Shown here one piece after another: positions 9,811-20,499 of a DNA stretch of 64,000 bases (its first letter is position 1; each line of letters begins with the position of its first letter). Under the pieces are notes generated by a model that saw only the letters and a list, made by a program, of their open reading frames with translations, did not search any database and had not been told where the DNA came from. Made by a program: the position numbers and the translations under genes. The DNA is from Pseudidiomarina planktonica (lineage in GTDB: Bacteria; Pseudomonadota; Gammaproteobacteria; Enterobacterales; Alteromonadaceae): assembly GCF_900177775.1 (NCBI RefSeq), contig NZ_FXWH01000001.1, positions 868,001 through 932,000 of the forward strand, read 5' to 3'.

Positions 9811-10593
9811 ATGCGCATTGCAGTAGGCGTTGAATATAACGGCCAAAGTTACTTTGGCTGGCAACGCCAGCGTGACGTAAAGTCAATACAAAGTGAACTT
9901 GAACGAGCCTTTAGCGTTGTTGCCAACGAGCCTATTGCGCTCACCTGTGCCGGTCGTACTGATGCTGGCGTGCATGCCACGGCGCAAGTGGTGCACTTTG
10001 ACACCCGGGCATTGCGGCCGGAAGGCGCCTGGACCATGGGCGTGAACTCTAATTTACCCGACGACATAGCGGTACGCTGGGCGCAGCCGGTTAGTAACGA
10101 TTTTAATGCGCGTTTTAGTGCCACTGGTAGGCGCTATCGTTACATTATACTCAATACACGTTTACGCCCGGGGATAATGCGTGGCGGTGTTAGTCACTAC
10201 CACCAACCGTTACAACTCGAGTTAATGCAGCAGGCGGCGCCGGCGTTGCTTGGCGAGCATGATTTTAGTGCGTTTCGCGCTGCACATTGCCAGTCTCACA
10301 CACCGTTCCGTTGTTTAACGCACTTAACCTTGTCTCAACAGGGCCCTTACATAGTGGTTGATATTGCCGCCAATGCCTTTTTACATCATATGGTACGCAA
10401 TATTGTGGGGAGCTTAATGACCATTGGTGCCGGCGAACGTCCGCCCGAGTGGCTGGCCGAGTTGTTGGCTGGAAAAGATAGAACTCTGGCTTCAGCAACC
10501 GCGAAGCCAAACGGTTTGTATTTGGTGGCAGTGGATTATCCGGCCGAATTTCGTATTCCGAAGACACCGCCCGGACCTCTTTGGTTATCCTGA
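9811..10593 (+). CDS. truA: tRNA pseudouridine synthase A (TruA)
   Basis: A 260-residue pseudouridine synthase that modifies positions 38-40 in the anticodon arm of many tRNAs. The catalytic aspartate is Asp51 in [11 protein letters not shown]. The conserved [12 protein letters not shown] near the N-terminus, RRYRYIILN, and the C-terminal [11 protein letters not shown] are all present. It is probably transcribed with fimV, 14 bases upstream. In E. coli dedA lies between truA and accD; here that place holds only a 197-base non-coding gap with short repeats. Confidence 0.95.
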   Translation: MRIAVGVEYNGQSYFGWQRQRDVKSIQSELERAFSVVANEPIALTCAGRTDAGVHATAQVVHFDTRALRPEGAWTMGVNSNLPDDIAVRWAQPVSNDFNARFSATGRRYRYIILNTRLRPGIMRGGVSHYHQPLQLELMQQAAPALLGEHDFSAFRAAHCQSHTPFRCLTHLTLSQQGPYIVVDIAANAFLHHMVRNIVGSLMTIGAGERPPEWLAELLAGKDRTLASATAKPNGLYLVAVDYPAEFRIPKTPPGPLWLS

Positions 10594-10678
10594 CTTAAGC
10601 GTAAGCCACACAGCTAAGACCACTTTTTACTGCACTCACGCCGCTGAATGTGCTTTAATATAGGCATTATCAGGCAAA

Positions 10679-10739
10679 TTGTCGGGACTGTTTATCGGGA
10701 TTTTCTAAAGATGTTTACCGGAACTCTTTACCGGAACTC
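10679..10739 (+). repeat. Four copies of a 12-nt motif before accD
   Basis: The motif TTRYCGGRAYTY occurs at 10679, 10692, 10715 and 10728. The last two copies are identical (TTACCGGAACTC) and sit 13 bases apart, as do the first two; the pairs are 23 bases apart. They lie between a possible extended -10 element (TGC-TTTAAT, 10651-10659) and the accD start. Function is unknown. Confidence 0.6.
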
Positions 10740-10790
10740 TGTACGCCGATGACTAGTCAAACCCTTATGCTAATTTCGTAATGGAATGTT

Positions 10791-11654
10791 ATGAGCTGGA
10801 TTGAACGAATTCTTGCTAAACCCAAGAGCAATAAACGTCGAAATATTCCTGAAGGTGTGTGGAATAAGTGCAGCAGTTGCGATGCCATTATTTATGGTGC
10901 TGACTTAGAACGCAGCCTGGATGTATGTCCAAAGTGTGACCACCACATGCGCCAAACCGCGCGTCGTCGTTTGGAAACCTTTTTAGATACCGGCAGTGCT
11001 ACCGAAATTGGTGCTGAGCTGGAGCCGAAAGACATACTCAAGTTCCGTGACTCGAAAAAGTACAAAGACCGCATTGCTGCGGCGCAAAAAGCAACCGGCG
11101 AAAAAGACGCTCTGGTTGCTCAGGAAGGCAAGCTGAAAGGTATTCCGTTAGTCGCGGTTGCGTTTGAGTTTAACTTCATGGGTGGCTCGATGGCTTCTGT
11201 TGTTGGTGCCCGCTTTGTGAAAGCTGCTGAGGTTTGTCTGGAAAAACGCATTCCGTTGGTATGCTTTTCAGCCTCTGGTGGTGCTCGTATGCAAGAGGCA
11301 CTGATGTCGTTAATGCAAATGGCCAAAACATCGGCTGCACTGGCGCGCATGAGTGAAGAAGGTCTGCCATTTATTTCCGTTCTCACTGACCCGACCATGG
11401 GTGGTGTATCGGCGAGTTTGGCAATGCTGGGTGATATTAATATTGCCGAGCCGAAAGCACTGATTGGTTTTGCCGGCCCGCGTGTCATTGAACAAACCGT
11501 TCGCGAAACCTTGCCCGAAGGCTTCCAGCGCGCTGAATTCCTGCGTGATCATGGCGCCATCGATATCATTGTCGACCGTCGCCACATGCGCAATCGCATT
11601 GCTGGCTTGTTGTCGAAGTTCCAACACTTACCTGAGTTGGTTGACGAGTTGTAA
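10791..11654 (+). CDS. accD: Acetyl-CoA carboxylase, carboxyltransferase beta subunit (AccD)
   Basis: A 287-residue carboxyltransferase subunit that, with AccA, transfers the carboxyl group from biotin-BCCP to acetyl-CoA in the first step of fatty-acid synthesis. The N-terminal zinc ribbon is complete, with Cys27, Cys30, Cys46 and Cys49 (CSSC and CPKC). The crotonase-like core has [24 protein letters not shown] and [15 protein letters not shown]. FolC starts two bases after its stop codon, the conserved accD-folC arrangement. The gap upstream carries unusual short repeats. Confidence 0.97.
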   Translation: MSWIERILAKPKSNKRRNIPEGVWNKCSSCDAIIYGADLERSLDVCPKCDHHMRQTARRRLETFLDTGSATEIGAELEPKDILKFRDSKKYKDRIAAAQKATGEKDALVAQEGKLKGIPLVAVAFEFNFMGGSMASVVGARFVKAAEVCLEKRIPLVCFSASGGARMQEALMSLMQMAKTSAALARMSEEGLPFISVLTDPTMGGVSASLAMLGDINIAEPKALIGFAGPRVIEQTVRETLPEGFQRAEFLRDHGAIDIIVDRRHMRNRIAGLLSKFQHLPELVDEL

Positions 11655-11656
11655 TT

Positions 11657-12928
11657 ATGCCTAAGCCCCGGACGCTGGCTCCTGCAGCCAGCGCCAGTCT
11701 GGATGATTGGCTTCACTACCTGGAAAATTTGCATACCAAAACCATTGAGTTGGGGCTGGATCGTGTTAGTGAAGTAGCCGATAAGCTTGGTGTGCGGCAA
11801 CCCAAAGTACCAGTTATCACTGTGGCTGGCACGAACGGCAAAGGTTCAACCGTACGTTATTTGGAAGTTATACTTCAGCATGCTGGTTACAGTACCGGCG
11901 TATATGTTTCTCCTCATCTTTATCATTACGCCGAGCGGGTTCGTTTAAACCAGCAACACCTGCCTGATGCCGAACACACGCAAGCCTTTGCGGCGGTTGA
12001 AGCCGCGCGCGGTGACACCTCACTAAGCTATTTTGAGTTTGGTACCCTGGCAGCTTTATGGCTATTTCAACAACACCAGCCCGATGTGATTATTCTGGAA
12101 GTTGGCTTGGGCGGGCGCCTGGACGCAGTTAATTGCGTAGCGCCGGATGTAGCCGTGGTTACCAGCATAGGGCTGGACCATTGTGACTGGCTGGGTGATA
12201 CCCGCGAACTTATTGGATTTGAAAAAGCCGGGATTTTCCGCGCAGGTAAACACGCTGTATGCGGCGATCCCGATATGCCGGTAACTATTGGTGAACATGC
12301 GCAAGCCATTGGCGCAGTTTTGTCTCAAGTAGGTGAGCAGTTTAGCTACCAACGCGATACTGACCGCTGGCATTATCGCAGTGAAACGCTGAACTTAACT
12401 AATTTACCGCTGCCACAGTTACCATTAGCAAACGCAGCTACGGCTATCGCAGCATTAGAAGGCTTAGCGTTACCAGTTACCGCAGCGGCTATCGCACAAG
12501 GGATTGGCGAGGCGCGTCTGGCGGGCCGATTGCAACTGCTGCAAACCAATCCGCCAGTGTTGCTGGACGTAGCCCATAATCCCCATGCCGCTGCCTTTTT
12601 ATGTGACACTGTGCAGGCACGCTTTAGCGACTATGACGTTATTGCGGTGATAGGTATGTTAGCCGACAAAGATATTCAGGGCAGCTTACAAGCGCTGCAA
12701 CCGGTAGTGAGTGAATGGGCTTTGGCTAGTTTGTCAGAACCTCGTGGAGCCAGTGCCCAGGAGCTGCAACAGGCGCTGCCACCTACTAATGTACCTGTGA
12801 GTAAGCATGACTCTGTCGTAGCCGCTTTTGAGTATGCGAGAGAGCGCGCCAAAGCTGCATCGCGATCTACGCTGGTATTGGTGTGTGGGTCGTTTTACAC
12901 TGTGGGCAAGATTCAAGCGAAGGAGTAA
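11657..12928 (+). CDS. folC: Dihydrofolate synthase / folylpolyglutamate synthase (FolC)
   Basis: A 423-residue Mur-ligase-type enzyme that adds glutamate to dihydropteroate and then to reduced folates. The ATP-binding P-loop GTNGKGST is at about 58-65. SYFEFGTLAALWLF and LEVGLGGRLDAVN mark the central domain. LLDVAHNPHAAAF begins the C-terminal ligase domain near residue 300. It lies two bases after accD and four bases before dedD, so the three genes form one transcription unit. Confidence 0.95.
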   Translation: MPKPRTLAPAASASLDDWLHYLENLHTKTIELGLDRVSEVADKLGVRQPKVPVITVAGTNGKGSTVRYLEVILQHAGYSTGVYVSPHLYHYAERVRLNQQHLPDAEHTQAFAAVEAARGDTSLSYFEFGTLAALWLFQQHQPDVIILEVGLGGRLDAVNCVAPDVAVVTSIGLDHCDWLGDTRELIGFEKAGIFRAGKHAVCGDPDMPVTIGEHAQAIGAVLSQVGEQFSYQRDTDRWHYRSETLNLTNLPLPQLPLANAATAIAALEGLALPVTAAAIAQGIGEARLAGRLQLLQTNPPVLLDVAHNPHAAAFLCDTVQARFSDYDVIAVIGMLADKDIQGSLQALQPVVSEWALASLSEPRGASAQELQQALPPTNVPVSKHDSVVAAFEYARERAKAASRSTLVLVCGSFYTVGKIQAKE

Positions 12929-12932
12929 GTAA

Positions 12933-13490
12933 GTGGCTACCCAGTTACAGAACAGATTAGTCGGCACTGTTATCTTAGTCGCTTTGGCCGTGATTATTCT
13001 GCCGGACCTGCTCGACGGTCAGAAACGTGAACAACAGCAGGCTTACGAAACTATTCCTTTGCAACCTGAAGGTGAAGTACCTAGTGATGCGGTGCAGTTA
13101 CCTGAGGTTGAACGTCAGCAATCGACTAACGCTGCTGATGCAGCGCTTGAAGTAACTGCCGACAACGCACCTGCGGTAAGCGACAAGAGCGCTAATGGCG
13201 AGGAAGGTTTCGCCGAAGCATTAGCTGAGCCGAAAGAAGCTACGGTTGGCGAGGAAGCGTTCGTGATTCAATTAGGCGTATTCCGCAACGCCGATTCGGT
13301 GCGTGAATTAGTCACTCAACTGAAAAGTGAAGGTTTCCGGGCTTATGCGTCGCCGGTGACTACCAGTAGCGGTGAATTGACCAAGCTTATGGTTGGCCCG
13401 GATGCCTCCAAAGACCGACTCGAAGGGCAACTTCAGCAGTTGCAGGCATTAACCGAGCTGCAGGGCAAAGTGTTAAAATACCAACCTTAA
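12933..13490 (+). CDS. dedD: SPOR-domain cell-division protein DedD
   Basis: A 185-residue inner-membrane protein with a single N-terminal transmembrane helix (about residues 8-24, GTVILVALAVIILPDLL), an acidic low-complexity linker and a C-terminal SPOR domain (about 108-182, beginning FVIQLGVFRNADSV). SPOR domains bind denuded septal peptidoglycan, and DedD localises to the division septum. The start is a GTG preceded by AAGGAG seven bases upstream. The position between folC and cvpA matches E. coli. Confidence 0.9.
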   Translation: MATQLQNRLVGTVILVALAVIILPDLLDGQKREQQQAYETIPLQPEGEVPSDAVQLPEVERQQSTNAADAALEVTADNAPAVSDKSANGEEGFAEALAEPKEATVGEEAFVIQLGVFRNADSVRELVTQLKSEGFRAYASPVTTSSGELTKLMVGPDASKDRLEGQLQQLQALTELQGKVLKYQP

Positions 13491-13630
13491 GCATAGCGTA
13501 AAAACTTGCGCATTCGCTGATTGATTCTGGTAGAATCCGCGCATATTTTGTCGCCTTACGAAGTATGCTGACGGGTTCGGTGTTGAGGTTCCGGCAGCAG
13601 TGCAAGGCCATTGATAAAGCGGACAAAAAA

Positions 13631-14125
13631 ATGATTTGGATAGATTACGCTATCATTGGCATTATCGCGTTTTCAGCACTGATTAGTGTTGCCCGCGGCT
13701 TCGTACGCGAAGCAATCTCTTTAGTGGTCTGGGTTGCAGCTTTTTTTATTGCCAGCACCTTTTATCCCGACCTCGCTACTTACTTCACTAATTTTGATGA
13801 TCCCCTGATTCGTAACGGCATTGCGATTGCGGCGCTATTTGTTGCCACGTTAATTGTTGGTGCCATTCTAAACTTTGTTATCGGCCAGCTGGTTGAGAAA
13901 ACCGGGCTGTCGGGCACAGACCGTGTTTTAGGGCTGGTTTTTGGTGCTTTACGCGGCGTCCTTATTGTCGGGGCTCTGCTATTTTTTGTGGATTCTTTTA
14001 CCACAATGTCAGGCGACGATTGGTGGCAGGAATCTACCTTGATTCCACATTTTGGTATTTTTATTCAATGGTTTTTTGAACACTTAGAAAATTCGTCGAG
14101 CTTCTTACCGAAGCAAAGCGTTTAA
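13631..14125 (+). CDS. cvpA: CvpA family membrane protein
   Basis: A 164-residue inner-membrane protein with about four hydrophobic segments. [30 protein letters not shown] and [19 protein letters not shown] are nearly the same as in E. coli CvpA (162 residues), which is needed for colicin V production and full envelope-stress resistance. I start it at the ATG at 13631, which aligns with E. coli. A longer frame from 13565 adds residues with no counterpart. It precedes purF by 14 bases, the conserved cvpA-purF operon. A weak PurR-like sequence lies upstream at 13496-13511. Confidence 0.94.
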   Translation: MIWIDYAIIGIIAFSALISVARGFVREAISLVVWVAAFFIASTFYPDLATYFTNFDDPLIRNGIAIAALFVATLIVGAILNFVIGQLVEKTGLSGTDRVLGLVFGALRGVLIVGALLFFVDSFTTMSGDDWWQESTLIPHFGIFIQWFFEHLENSSSFLPKQSV

Positions 14126-14139
14126 CGAGGTCAAGTGGC

Positions 14140-15654
14140 ATGTGCGGTATAGTTGGAATTGTTGGCAAGCAACCAGTAAATCAAGCGTTATATGATAGTT
14201 TAACCATGTTGCAGCATCGTGGTCAGGATGCCGCTGGCATTATGACTGTCGACAGCAATACGCTGCGACTGCGTAAGGCTAACGGCCTGGTCCGTGATGT
14301 TTTCCAAACGCGTCACATGCATCGCTTGCAGGGTAACATTGGCATTGGCCATGTACGCTATCCTACCGCGGGCAGCTCCAGCTCAGCTGAAGCACAACCT
14401 TTCTATGTGAATTCGCCCTACGGTATTGCCATGGCTCACAATGGCAACTTAACCAACGCTGCAGAGCTGCAGGAAACCCTGTTTCAGCAAGCGCGTCGGC
14501 ATATTAATACCACTTCAGATTCAGAAATATTGCTAAATATATTTGCCCATCAGTTGTACCAAACTGACAATGATGCGGTGACTGTTGAGAACGTATTCAA
14601 AACAGTTACTGAAGTGCATCGCCAAATTCGTGGTGCCTACGCCGTTGTCGCCATGATTATTGGCCAGGGCATTGTGGCATTCCGTGATCCTTGGGGTATT
14701 CGTCCGTTGGCATTAGGTAAGCGCGAAACTCCGGAAGGGAACGAATACATCGTTGCTTCGGAAAGTGTTGCCATTGACGGCACTGGCTTTACCTTTATGC
14801 GTGATGTTGAACCTGGTGAAGCTATTTATATTACCGAATCGGGTGAATTGCATTCTCGCCAATGTGCCGACAATCCAGCGCATTGTCCCTGTATTTTTGA
14901 GTATGTTTACTTTGCCCGTCCAGACTCATTTATCGACAATATTTCGGTATATGCCTCGCGTGTGAATATGGGTCGTAAGCTGGGTGAAAAAATTAAGCGT
15001 GACTATGCTCATCTGGATATAGATGTGGTTATTCCGATTCCGGAAACTTCTTGTGATATCGCGCTGGAAATGGCTAATCTAATGGGTTTGCCGTACCGTC
15101 AGGGTTTCGTCAAAAACCGCTATATCGGCCGTACGTTCATCATGCCCGGACAAACGCAACGACGTAAGTCTGTGCGTCGTAAGCTGAATGCTATTAGCGC
15201 AGAGTTCCGCGGTAAAAATGTACTGCTGGTAGACGATTCCATTGTGCGCGGAACTACCTCTGAGCAAATTATTGAAATGGCCCGTGAAGCTGGTGCGAAA
15301 AAGGTTTACTTCGCTTCAGCTGCGCCGGAAATTCGCTTCCCGAACGTATACGGCATTGACATGCCAAGTGCGAACGAGCTGATTGGGCATGGCCGTGAAG
15401 CTGACGAAATTAACGCGCTGATTAAAGCTGATGGCTTGATTTATCAGGACTTAAGCGACTTGGTAGCTGCGGTTCAGGAAGAGAATCCATCGATTAAACG
15501 CTTTGAAACCTCAGTGTTTAGTGGCCAGTACATTACCGGCGACATTAACCAGGATTACCTGGAAAATCTCGATGCTGCGCGAAATGATAATGCCAAAACT
15601 TCACGCAGCAGCGATGCTGATAGTAATCTGGAACTCCACAACGAAGACGATTAA
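14140..15654 (+). CDS. purF: Amidophosphoribosyltransferase (PurF)
   Basis: A 504-residue enzyme that commits PRPP to purine synthesis by making phosphoribosylamine with glutamine nitrogen. After removal of Met1 the nucleophile is the N-terminal cysteine (MCGIVGIVG). The class II glutaminase domain ([14 protein letters not shown]-type segment TTSDSEILL) is followed by a phosphoribosyltransferase domain with the PRPP loop [13 protein letters not shown] near residues 363-375. Its stop codon overlaps the astB stop codon by four bases in convergent orientation. Confidence 0.97.
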   Translation: MCGIVGIVGKQPVNQALYDSLTMLQHRGQDAAGIMTVDSNTLRLRKANGLVRDVFQTRHMHRLQGNIGIGHVRYPTAGSSSSAEAQPFYVNSPYGIAMAHNGNLTNAAELQETLFQQARRHINTTSDSEILLNIFAHQLYQTDNDAVTVENVFKTVTEVHRQIRGAYAVVAMIIGQGIVAFRDPWGIRPLALGKRETPEGNEYIVASESVAIDGTGFTFMRDVEPGEAIYITESGELHSRQCADNPAHCPCIFEYVYFARPDSFIDNISVYASRVNMGRKLGEKIKRDYAHLDIDVVIPIPETSCDIALEMANLMGLPYRQGFVKNRYIGRTFIMPGQTQRRKSVRRKLNAISAEFRGKNVLLVDDSIVRGTTSEQIIEMAREAGAKKVYFASAAPEIRFPNVYGIDMPSANELIGHGREADEINALIKADGLIYQDLSDLVAAVQEENPSIKRFETSVFSGQYITGDINQDYLENLDAARNDNAKTSRSSDADSNLELHNEDD

Positions 15655-16997
15655 TCCTGCTGGAACGGGTACACTGATCCAAGTTTAAGAATTTGGGTCA
15701 GTTCGTCCAGCGCGGTGCGCGACTCATCAAGTAGTGCCGGGTCGCGTAAGTCGTCTACTGCCAAACGATCACGATAGTGTTTATCCACCCAGTTATTCAA
15801 ACGCTCAAACAAGCTGTCGTTCATCATTACCGCCGGATTTACCGCTGCCAACTCCTGATCGTTTAAAGCGACACGTAAGCGCAAACAAGCCGGACCGCCG
15901 CCATTGCGCATGCTCTGTTTCACATCAAAGTAATGCACCTGTCGAATAGGCGTATCACGACTGACTAAGTCAGCTAAATAACTAGCTACGCGATCATTTT
16001 CCTGACACTCGGTAGGCGCAATAATGGCCATGGTTCCGGCGCCGGTAGCAACCAGCTGGGTATTAAATAAGTAAGTTTGCACGGCATCTTGAACGGACAC
16101 TTCACTGTCTTTTACTTCAATGAAGAAGAGTTCTTTTTCGCCGAACTTGTTTTGTATTTCACGTAATTTAGCGTCAGTGTTCAAGAATGCTTGCTGGTGA
16201 TAAAAGAGCACATTCTGATTGCCCACTGCAATCACATCGTTGTGAAATACGCCTTGATCAATCACGGCCGGGTTTTGCTGCATAAATACGGCATTTTCAT
16301 CACTCAAACCGTGTAGGCGCGCCAGAGCCTGACAGGCTTCGTAAGTTTGGCGGGCCGGGTATTTTTGCGGCGCTGGTTTGCTACTATCAAAGGCATAACG
16401 GCCATAAGTGAATAGTTCCACCCCAGCGTTGCCGTAGTCTGAGCATAAACGAGTATGATTTGCGGCACCTTCATCACCGAAGTGATCGTTGTCCGGCAAA
16501 TGCAGGTGGTGTTCAAAATGCCGTGGATTGTTGAACATGGACTGCAAAATGCGGCCGCTAGTAACAGGTTCCAGCGAACGATGAAATTTATTGGTAAGGT
16601 TGGCCGGCGTAAAATGTACTTTGCCGTTACTGGTATCTGCACTTGGCGATACAGTAGCCGCATTCGCGGTCCACATGCTCGACGCTGAACTTACCGCCTG
16701 AAATAATTCTGGAGCCTGGGTAGCGGCTGCATGAATCACTTCATGGTCGTTACCTTTAAAGCCTAACCGGCGAAGTGCATAAGTATCTGGGCGTTCATGC
16801 GGTGCGAATACACCTTGTTGCAGGCCCATATCGCTTAACGCCTTCATTTTCTGAAGACCTTGCTTGGCTGCATCCCGTGGGCTTGACGCCGCTTTCGCGT
16901 TACTTTGAGAAGCAACATTGCCGAATGATAAACCGGCATAATTGTGCGTAGGGCCAACCAGCCCGTCAAAATTAACTTCGAAATGCTTCACTGTCAC
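15651..16997 (-). CDS. astB: N-succinylarginine dihydrolase (AstB)
   Basis: A 448-residue amidinotransferase-fold enzyme that converts N2-succinylarginine to succinylornithine, ammonia and CO2 in the arginine succinyltransferase (AST) catabolic pathway. [21 protein letters not shown] at the N-terminus (positions about 6-26), [14 protein letters not shown] and [12 protein letters not shown] are family hallmarks. The catalytic cysteine is Cys371 in that last motif. The other ast genes are not beside it, in contrast to the E. coli astCADBE operon. Its 3' end overlaps purF by four bases. Confidence 0.95.
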   Translation of the reverse strand: MTVKHFEVNFDGLVGPTHNYAGLSFGNVASQSNAKAASSPRDAAKQGLQKMKALSDMGLQQGVFAPHERPDTYALRRLGFKGNDHEVIHAAATQAPELFQAVSSASSMWTANAATVSPSADTSNGKVHFTPANLTNKFHRSLEPVTSGRILQSMFNNPRHFEHHLHLPDNDHFGDEGAANHTRLCSDYGNAGVELFTYGRYAFDSSKPAPQKYPARQTYEACQALARLHGLSDENAVFMQQNPAVIDQGVFHNDVIAVGNQNVLFYHQQAFLNTDAKLREIQNKFGEKELFFIEVKDSEVSVQDAVQTYLFNTQLVATGAGTMAIIAPTECQENDRVASYLADLVSRDTPIRQVHYFDVKQSMRNGGGPACLRLRVALNDQELAAVNPAVMMNDSLFERLNNWVDKHYRDRLAVDDLRDPALLDESRTALDELTQILKLGSVYPFQQD

Positions 16998-17215
16998 TGG
17001 GGACTCCTTGGATGCAGTTTAGTAATCAGATTAAATCTTATTATACGCATTGAATGTTGGCTTGTAAGCCTTTATTTTCAAGGCGTTGAGCCTTACTAAC
17101 CAGAACTGAATGGTTATCAGAGCGCACCGAATTAATATTAAATTTTAGACTACAGGTTGTGTCGCACTGCAATTGTCGATATATCTTAAAAAGGATGAGA
17201 TAAGCAGAACAAAAC

Positions 17216-17244
17216 TTGCATCTGGACGCTGGAACACTTATATA
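17216..17244 (+). promoter_or_regulatory. Predicted sigma70 promoter for topA
   Basis: TTGCAT and TATATA are separated by exactly 17 bases. The predicted start point is about 75 bases before the topA ATG. The 330-base gap between astB and topA (16998-17327) holds no other feature I can support. Confidence 0.6.
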
Positions 17245-17327
17245 AGGCGCATCTTCCTCTGTGACTGACATAGTTGAACGGCATTTGTCAGCATGACACG
17301 CACCAAATTCGAGACATAGAGTAACTC

Positions 17328-19961
17328 ATGGCAAAATCGTTGGTTATTGTCGAGTCCCCGGCAAAAGCGAAAACCATCAATAAATATCTGGGTAGTGATT
17401 TCATTGTGAAATCAAGCGTTGGTCACGTCCGTGATTTACCAACGCGCAGCACCGAGAAAGTAAAGACCAAGTCACCAGCAGAAGTTCGGAAAATGTCGCC
17501 GGCGAAGAAAGAAGCTTATCGCCGCGACCGCGAGCAGAAGAAGCTGGTTGCGCGCATGGGGGTTGACCCTAATAACGACTGGGAAGCTCACTACGAGGTG
17601 TTGCCCGGTAAAGAAAAAGTTGTGAACGAACTGAAAAAACTGGCAGCAAAAGCTGACCACGTATTTCTCGCAACGGATTTGGACCGCGAAGGGGAAGCTA
17701 TTGCCTGGCACTTGCGCGAGCTTATTGGTGGTGATGACAGTCGCTTCCAGCGCGTGGTATTCAACGAAATTACCAAAAACGCCATTCAGGAAGCGTTTTC
17801 GCAGCCGTCAGAGCTGAATCTGCATCGGGTGAACGCGCAGCAAACGCGGCGCTTCTTAGACCGCGTGGTTGGTTTTATGGTGTCGCCACTACTATGGAAG
17901 AAAGTAGCGCGGGGCCTTTCTGCCGGTCGGGTACAGTCGGTTGCTGTGCGCTTAGTGGTGGAACGCGAGCGTGACATTAAAGCCTTCGTGCCGGAAGAGT
18001 TTTGGGACATTCACGCCGATCTGAATACGCCTAAGGCGGAAGCACTGCGCATGCAGGTGAATCGCTACAAGGGTGAAAACTTCCGACCAAATAACAAGGC
18101 TGATACCGAGCAGGCAGTGAAAGCACTGCAGCAAGCTGACTATAAAATCACCAAGCGTGAAGACAAGCCAACCAGTAGCAAACCTTCGGCGCCTTTTATT
18201 ACTTCAACGCTGCAACAAGCCGCCAGTACAAGGCTTGGCTTTGGCGTGAAGAAAACCATGATGATGGCGCAGCGTCTATATGAAGCCGGCCATATTACCT
18301 ATATGCGTACCGACTCAACCAACCTCAGCAATGATGCTGTGGCCGCTTGCCGTGACTATATCGAACAGCAATTTGGCGATGCTTATTTACCGAAGCAAGC
18401 AACGCGCTATGGTTCTAAGTCGAATGCGCAGGAAGCTCACGAAGCCATTCGCCCGTCCAGTGTTACGGTTAAATCTGAACAATTGAAAGATATGGAACGC
18501 GATGCGCAACGTTTGTATGAGTTGATTTGGCGCCAGTTTGTGGCTTGCCAGATGACGCCGGCGCGCTACGATTCAACTACCTTAACGGCAACTGCCGGTG
18601 AGTTTGAACTGAAAGCACGTGGCCGCGTGCTGCGCTTTGCCGGTTGGACCAAAGTGCAACAGCCGGGCGGCAGCAAAAAAGACGAAGACACTACCTTGCC
18701 AGACGTGAAAGAGGGAACTTCGTTAACGCTTGAAAAGCTGGACCCACAGCAGCACTTTACCAAGCCTCCAGCTCGCTACAGTGAAGCCTCGCTGGTAAAA
18801 GAACTGGAAAAACGTGGTATTGGTCGACCTTCAACTTATGCTTCGATTATTTCGACCATTCAAGATCGCGGTTATGTACGCGTAGATAACAAACGTTTCT
18901 ATGCCGAGAAAATGGGCGAAATTGTGAATGATCGGCTGGTGGAAAACTTCCAGGATCTGATGAATTACAATTTCACTGCCGAAATGGAACAGGCTCTGGA
19001 CGATATCGCTACCGGCAATCGCCAGTGGAAGCAAACCTTGTCGGAGTTCTACGAGGAATTCAGCGCCAAGCTGGAACAGGCCGAGAAAGATCCACAAGAG
19101 GGTGGCATGCGCACCAATCAAATGGTGCTGACCGATATTGATTGCCCAACCTGTGGTCGCAAAATGGGTATTCGTACCGCTTCTACCGGCGTATTTCTGG
19201 GCTGCTCTGGTTATGATTTACCGGCCGCAGAGCGCTGCACTAAAACCATGAATCTGGTTTCTGGTGAAGAAGCGGTGAAGGTTGATGACGATGAAGAATT
19301 AGAAACCGAAGCATTACGGGCGAAAAAACGTTGTCCGAAATGCGGTACCGCCATGGACAGTTACCTGATTGACGAACAGCGTAAGCTGCACGTATGTGGT
19401 AACAATCCGGTGTGTGACGGCCAGTTGTTAGAGCAGGGCAAGTTCCGCATTAAAGGCTACGACGGGCCAACCATTGAGTGTGACCGTTGTGGTTCTGAAA
19501 TGCAGTTAAAAACCGGCCGCTTCGGTAAGTACTTCGGTTGTACCAACGACGAGTGTAAAAATACCCGCAAGCTGCTCAAAAGTGGCGAGCCGGCACCACC
19601 AAAAGAAGATCCTGTGCCGTTACCTGAATTGCCGTGTGAAGACAGCGATGCTTACTTCGTGTTGCGTGACGGTGCCTCGGGTATCTTCTTGTCAGCCAAT
19701 ACTTTCCCACGCTCACGTGAAACCCGGGCAGTGAAAGTGGCTGAATTGAAACGCTTTAAAGACCGAATTCCCGAGAAGTTCCACTATCTGGCTGAAGCGC
19801 CGCTAAAAGATGATGACGGCAATGAAGCCATTGTCCGCTTTAGTCGTAAGCAGAAAGAGCAGTATGTGGTAACTGAAGTGAACAAGAAGCAGACCGGCTG
19901 GCAGGCGCACTACCACAAAGGTAAGTGGGAAATCACCGAAGGTAAAAAACGCGGTTCATAA
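17328..19961 (+). CDS. topA: DNA topoisomerase I (TopA)
   Basis: An 877-residue type IA topoisomerase that relaxes negative supercoils. The N-terminal Toprim domain ([18 protein letters not shown], and [13 protein letters not shown] near 122-134) carries the metal-binding acidic residues. The active-site tyrosine is Tyr325 in [12 protein letters not shown]. Three CxxC-type zinc-ribbon repeats ([27 protein letters not shown]) follow in the C-terminal third, and then a basic tail. The length is close to E. coli TopA (865). It has its own promoter and is followed by the structured leader of the pilus operon. Confidence 0.97.
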   Translation: MAKSLVIVESPAKAKTINKYLGSDFIVKSSVGHVRDLPTRSTEKVKTKSPAEVRKMSPAKKEAYRRDREQKKLVARMGVDPNNDWEAHYEVLPGKEKVVNELKKLAAKADHVFLATDLDREGEAIAWHLRELIGGDDSRFQRVVFNEITKNAIQEAFSQPSELNLHRVNAQQTRRFLDRVVGFMVSPLLWKKVARGLSAGRVQSVAVRLVVERERDIKAFVPEEFWDIHADLNTPKAEALRMQVNRYKGENFRPNNKADTEQAVKALQQADYKITKREDKPTSSKPSAPFITSTLQQAASTRLGFGVKKTMMMAQRLYEAGHITYMRTDSTNLSNDAVAACRDYIEQQFGDAYLPKQATRYGSKSNAQEAHEAIRPSSVTVKSEQLKDMERDAQRLYELIWRQFVACQMTPARYDSTTLTATAGEFELKARGRVLRFAGWTKVQQPGGSKKDEDTTLPDVKEGTSLTLEKLDPQQHFTKPPARYSEASLVKELEKRGIGRPSTYASIISTIQDRGYVRVDNKRFYAEKMGEIVNDRLVENFQDLMNYNFTAEMEQALDDIATGNRQWKQTLSEFYEEFSAKLEQAEKDPQEGGMRTNQMVLTDIDCPTCGRKMGIRTASTGVFLGCSGYDLPAAERCTKTMNLVSGEEAVKVDDDEELETEALRAKKRCPKCGTAMDSYLIDEQRKLHVCGNNPVCDGQLLEQGKFRIKGYDGPTIECDRCGSEMQLKTGRFGKYFGCTNDECKNTRKLLKSGEPAPPKEDPVPLPELPCEDSDAYFVLRDGASGIFLSANTFPRSRETRAVKVAELKRFKDRIPEKFHYLAEAPLKDDDGNEAIVRFSRKQKEQYVVTEVNKKQTGWQAHYHKGKWEITEGKKRGS

Positions 19962-19982
19962 CTTACAGTAGTTGCAGTCTTC

Positions 19983-20085
19983 GTCGGCTTGAGGGCTGAC
20001 GCAGGCTGAGCTAGTTTTACGGGTACTTCCCGTTGGGAGCTTCGTTGCTCTCACCCCCGCTCAGGACGAGCAGGGGAAAACTGTC
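19983..20085 (+). promoter_or_regulatory. Structured leader, predicted four-way junction, before the pilus operon
   Basis: A 6-bp closing helix (20013-20018 with 20077-20082) encloses three hairpins that abut almost without gaps: 20019-20033 (5 bp), 20034-20053 (7 bp) and 20055-20076 (8 bp with one bulge). A further hairpin lies at 19983-20000. An alternative 6-bp pairing (20006-20011 with 20059-20064) would break the third hairpin. The ribosome-binding AGGA at 20087-20090 lies just outside. No T-run follows, so it is not a simple topA terminator. I recognise no riboswitch class; the fold was worked out by eye. Confidence 0.5.
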
Positions 20086-20097
20086 AAGGACGCTGCT

Positions 20098-20499
20098 ATG
20101 TACCTCGTTAAACCTGCTGTTAGCATTATTCCGCTCCTGTTATTGGGCAGCCATTCGGCATGGGCACAGCTGCCACCCTGCCAACCTTTGAATACCAGCG
20201 TTGAAATAGCCCCCGCGACGGTGCCAGAGCAAGCTAAGAAAGTTGCGATGCTGCTGCGCGAAGGGCTGTTAAAACCGCAACTCACCGCCATTCTTGAAAA
20301 ACATTTCAATATTCATCTGGTTGACTGGCAAGCCTCACCGCACCATCGCTGGCCCAGTGAGTATCGGGTTGACGCCTGGTCCTGGGCGGAATTACTAAGC
20401 CGCGTATTAGAACCTTATGGCATGCAACTAATTATTCATGCCAATCGTAGTGCGGTAGTGCGCTATCGGTTCCCTACTGATTCGAAGCAACAATCATGA
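20098..20499 (+). CDS. Exported TcpQ/PilL-like pilus biogenesis protein
   Basis: A 133-residue protein with a signal peptide (cleavage near SAWA-QLP). Its C-terminal half, with HFNIHLVDWQASPHHRWPSEY and SWAELLSRVLEPYGMQLIIH (about 65-119), looks like the small periplasmic domain found in TcpQ and PilL proteins of type IVb pili, which helps to place the secretin. The family match is by pattern only. It opens a tight operon, and its stop overlaps the secretin start by four bases (ATGA). The start has AGGA seven bases upstream. Confidence 0.6.
   Translation: MYLVKPAVSIIPLLLLGSHSAWAQLPPCQPLNTSVEIAPATVPEQAKKVAMLLREGLLKPQLTAILEKHFNIHLVDWQASPHHRWPSEYRVDAWSWAELLSRVLEPYGMQLIIHANRSAVVRYRFPTDSKQQS

Noticed and set aside
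13565-13630. Upstream extension of cvpA
   Set aside because: The extra 22 residues have no counterpart in CvpA proteins; the ATG at 13631 gives the family length.
17041-17271. 76-codon minus-strand frame between astB and topA
   Set aside because: It overlaps the predicted topA promoter, has no recognisable family and no good ribosome-binding site.
19983-20085. Cyclic di-GMP (GEMM) riboswitch before the pilus operon
   Set aside because: The conserved GEMM core sequences and tetraloop-receptor pattern are not present, although the position and neighbouring genes made it attractive. The element is reported as an unknown structure instead.
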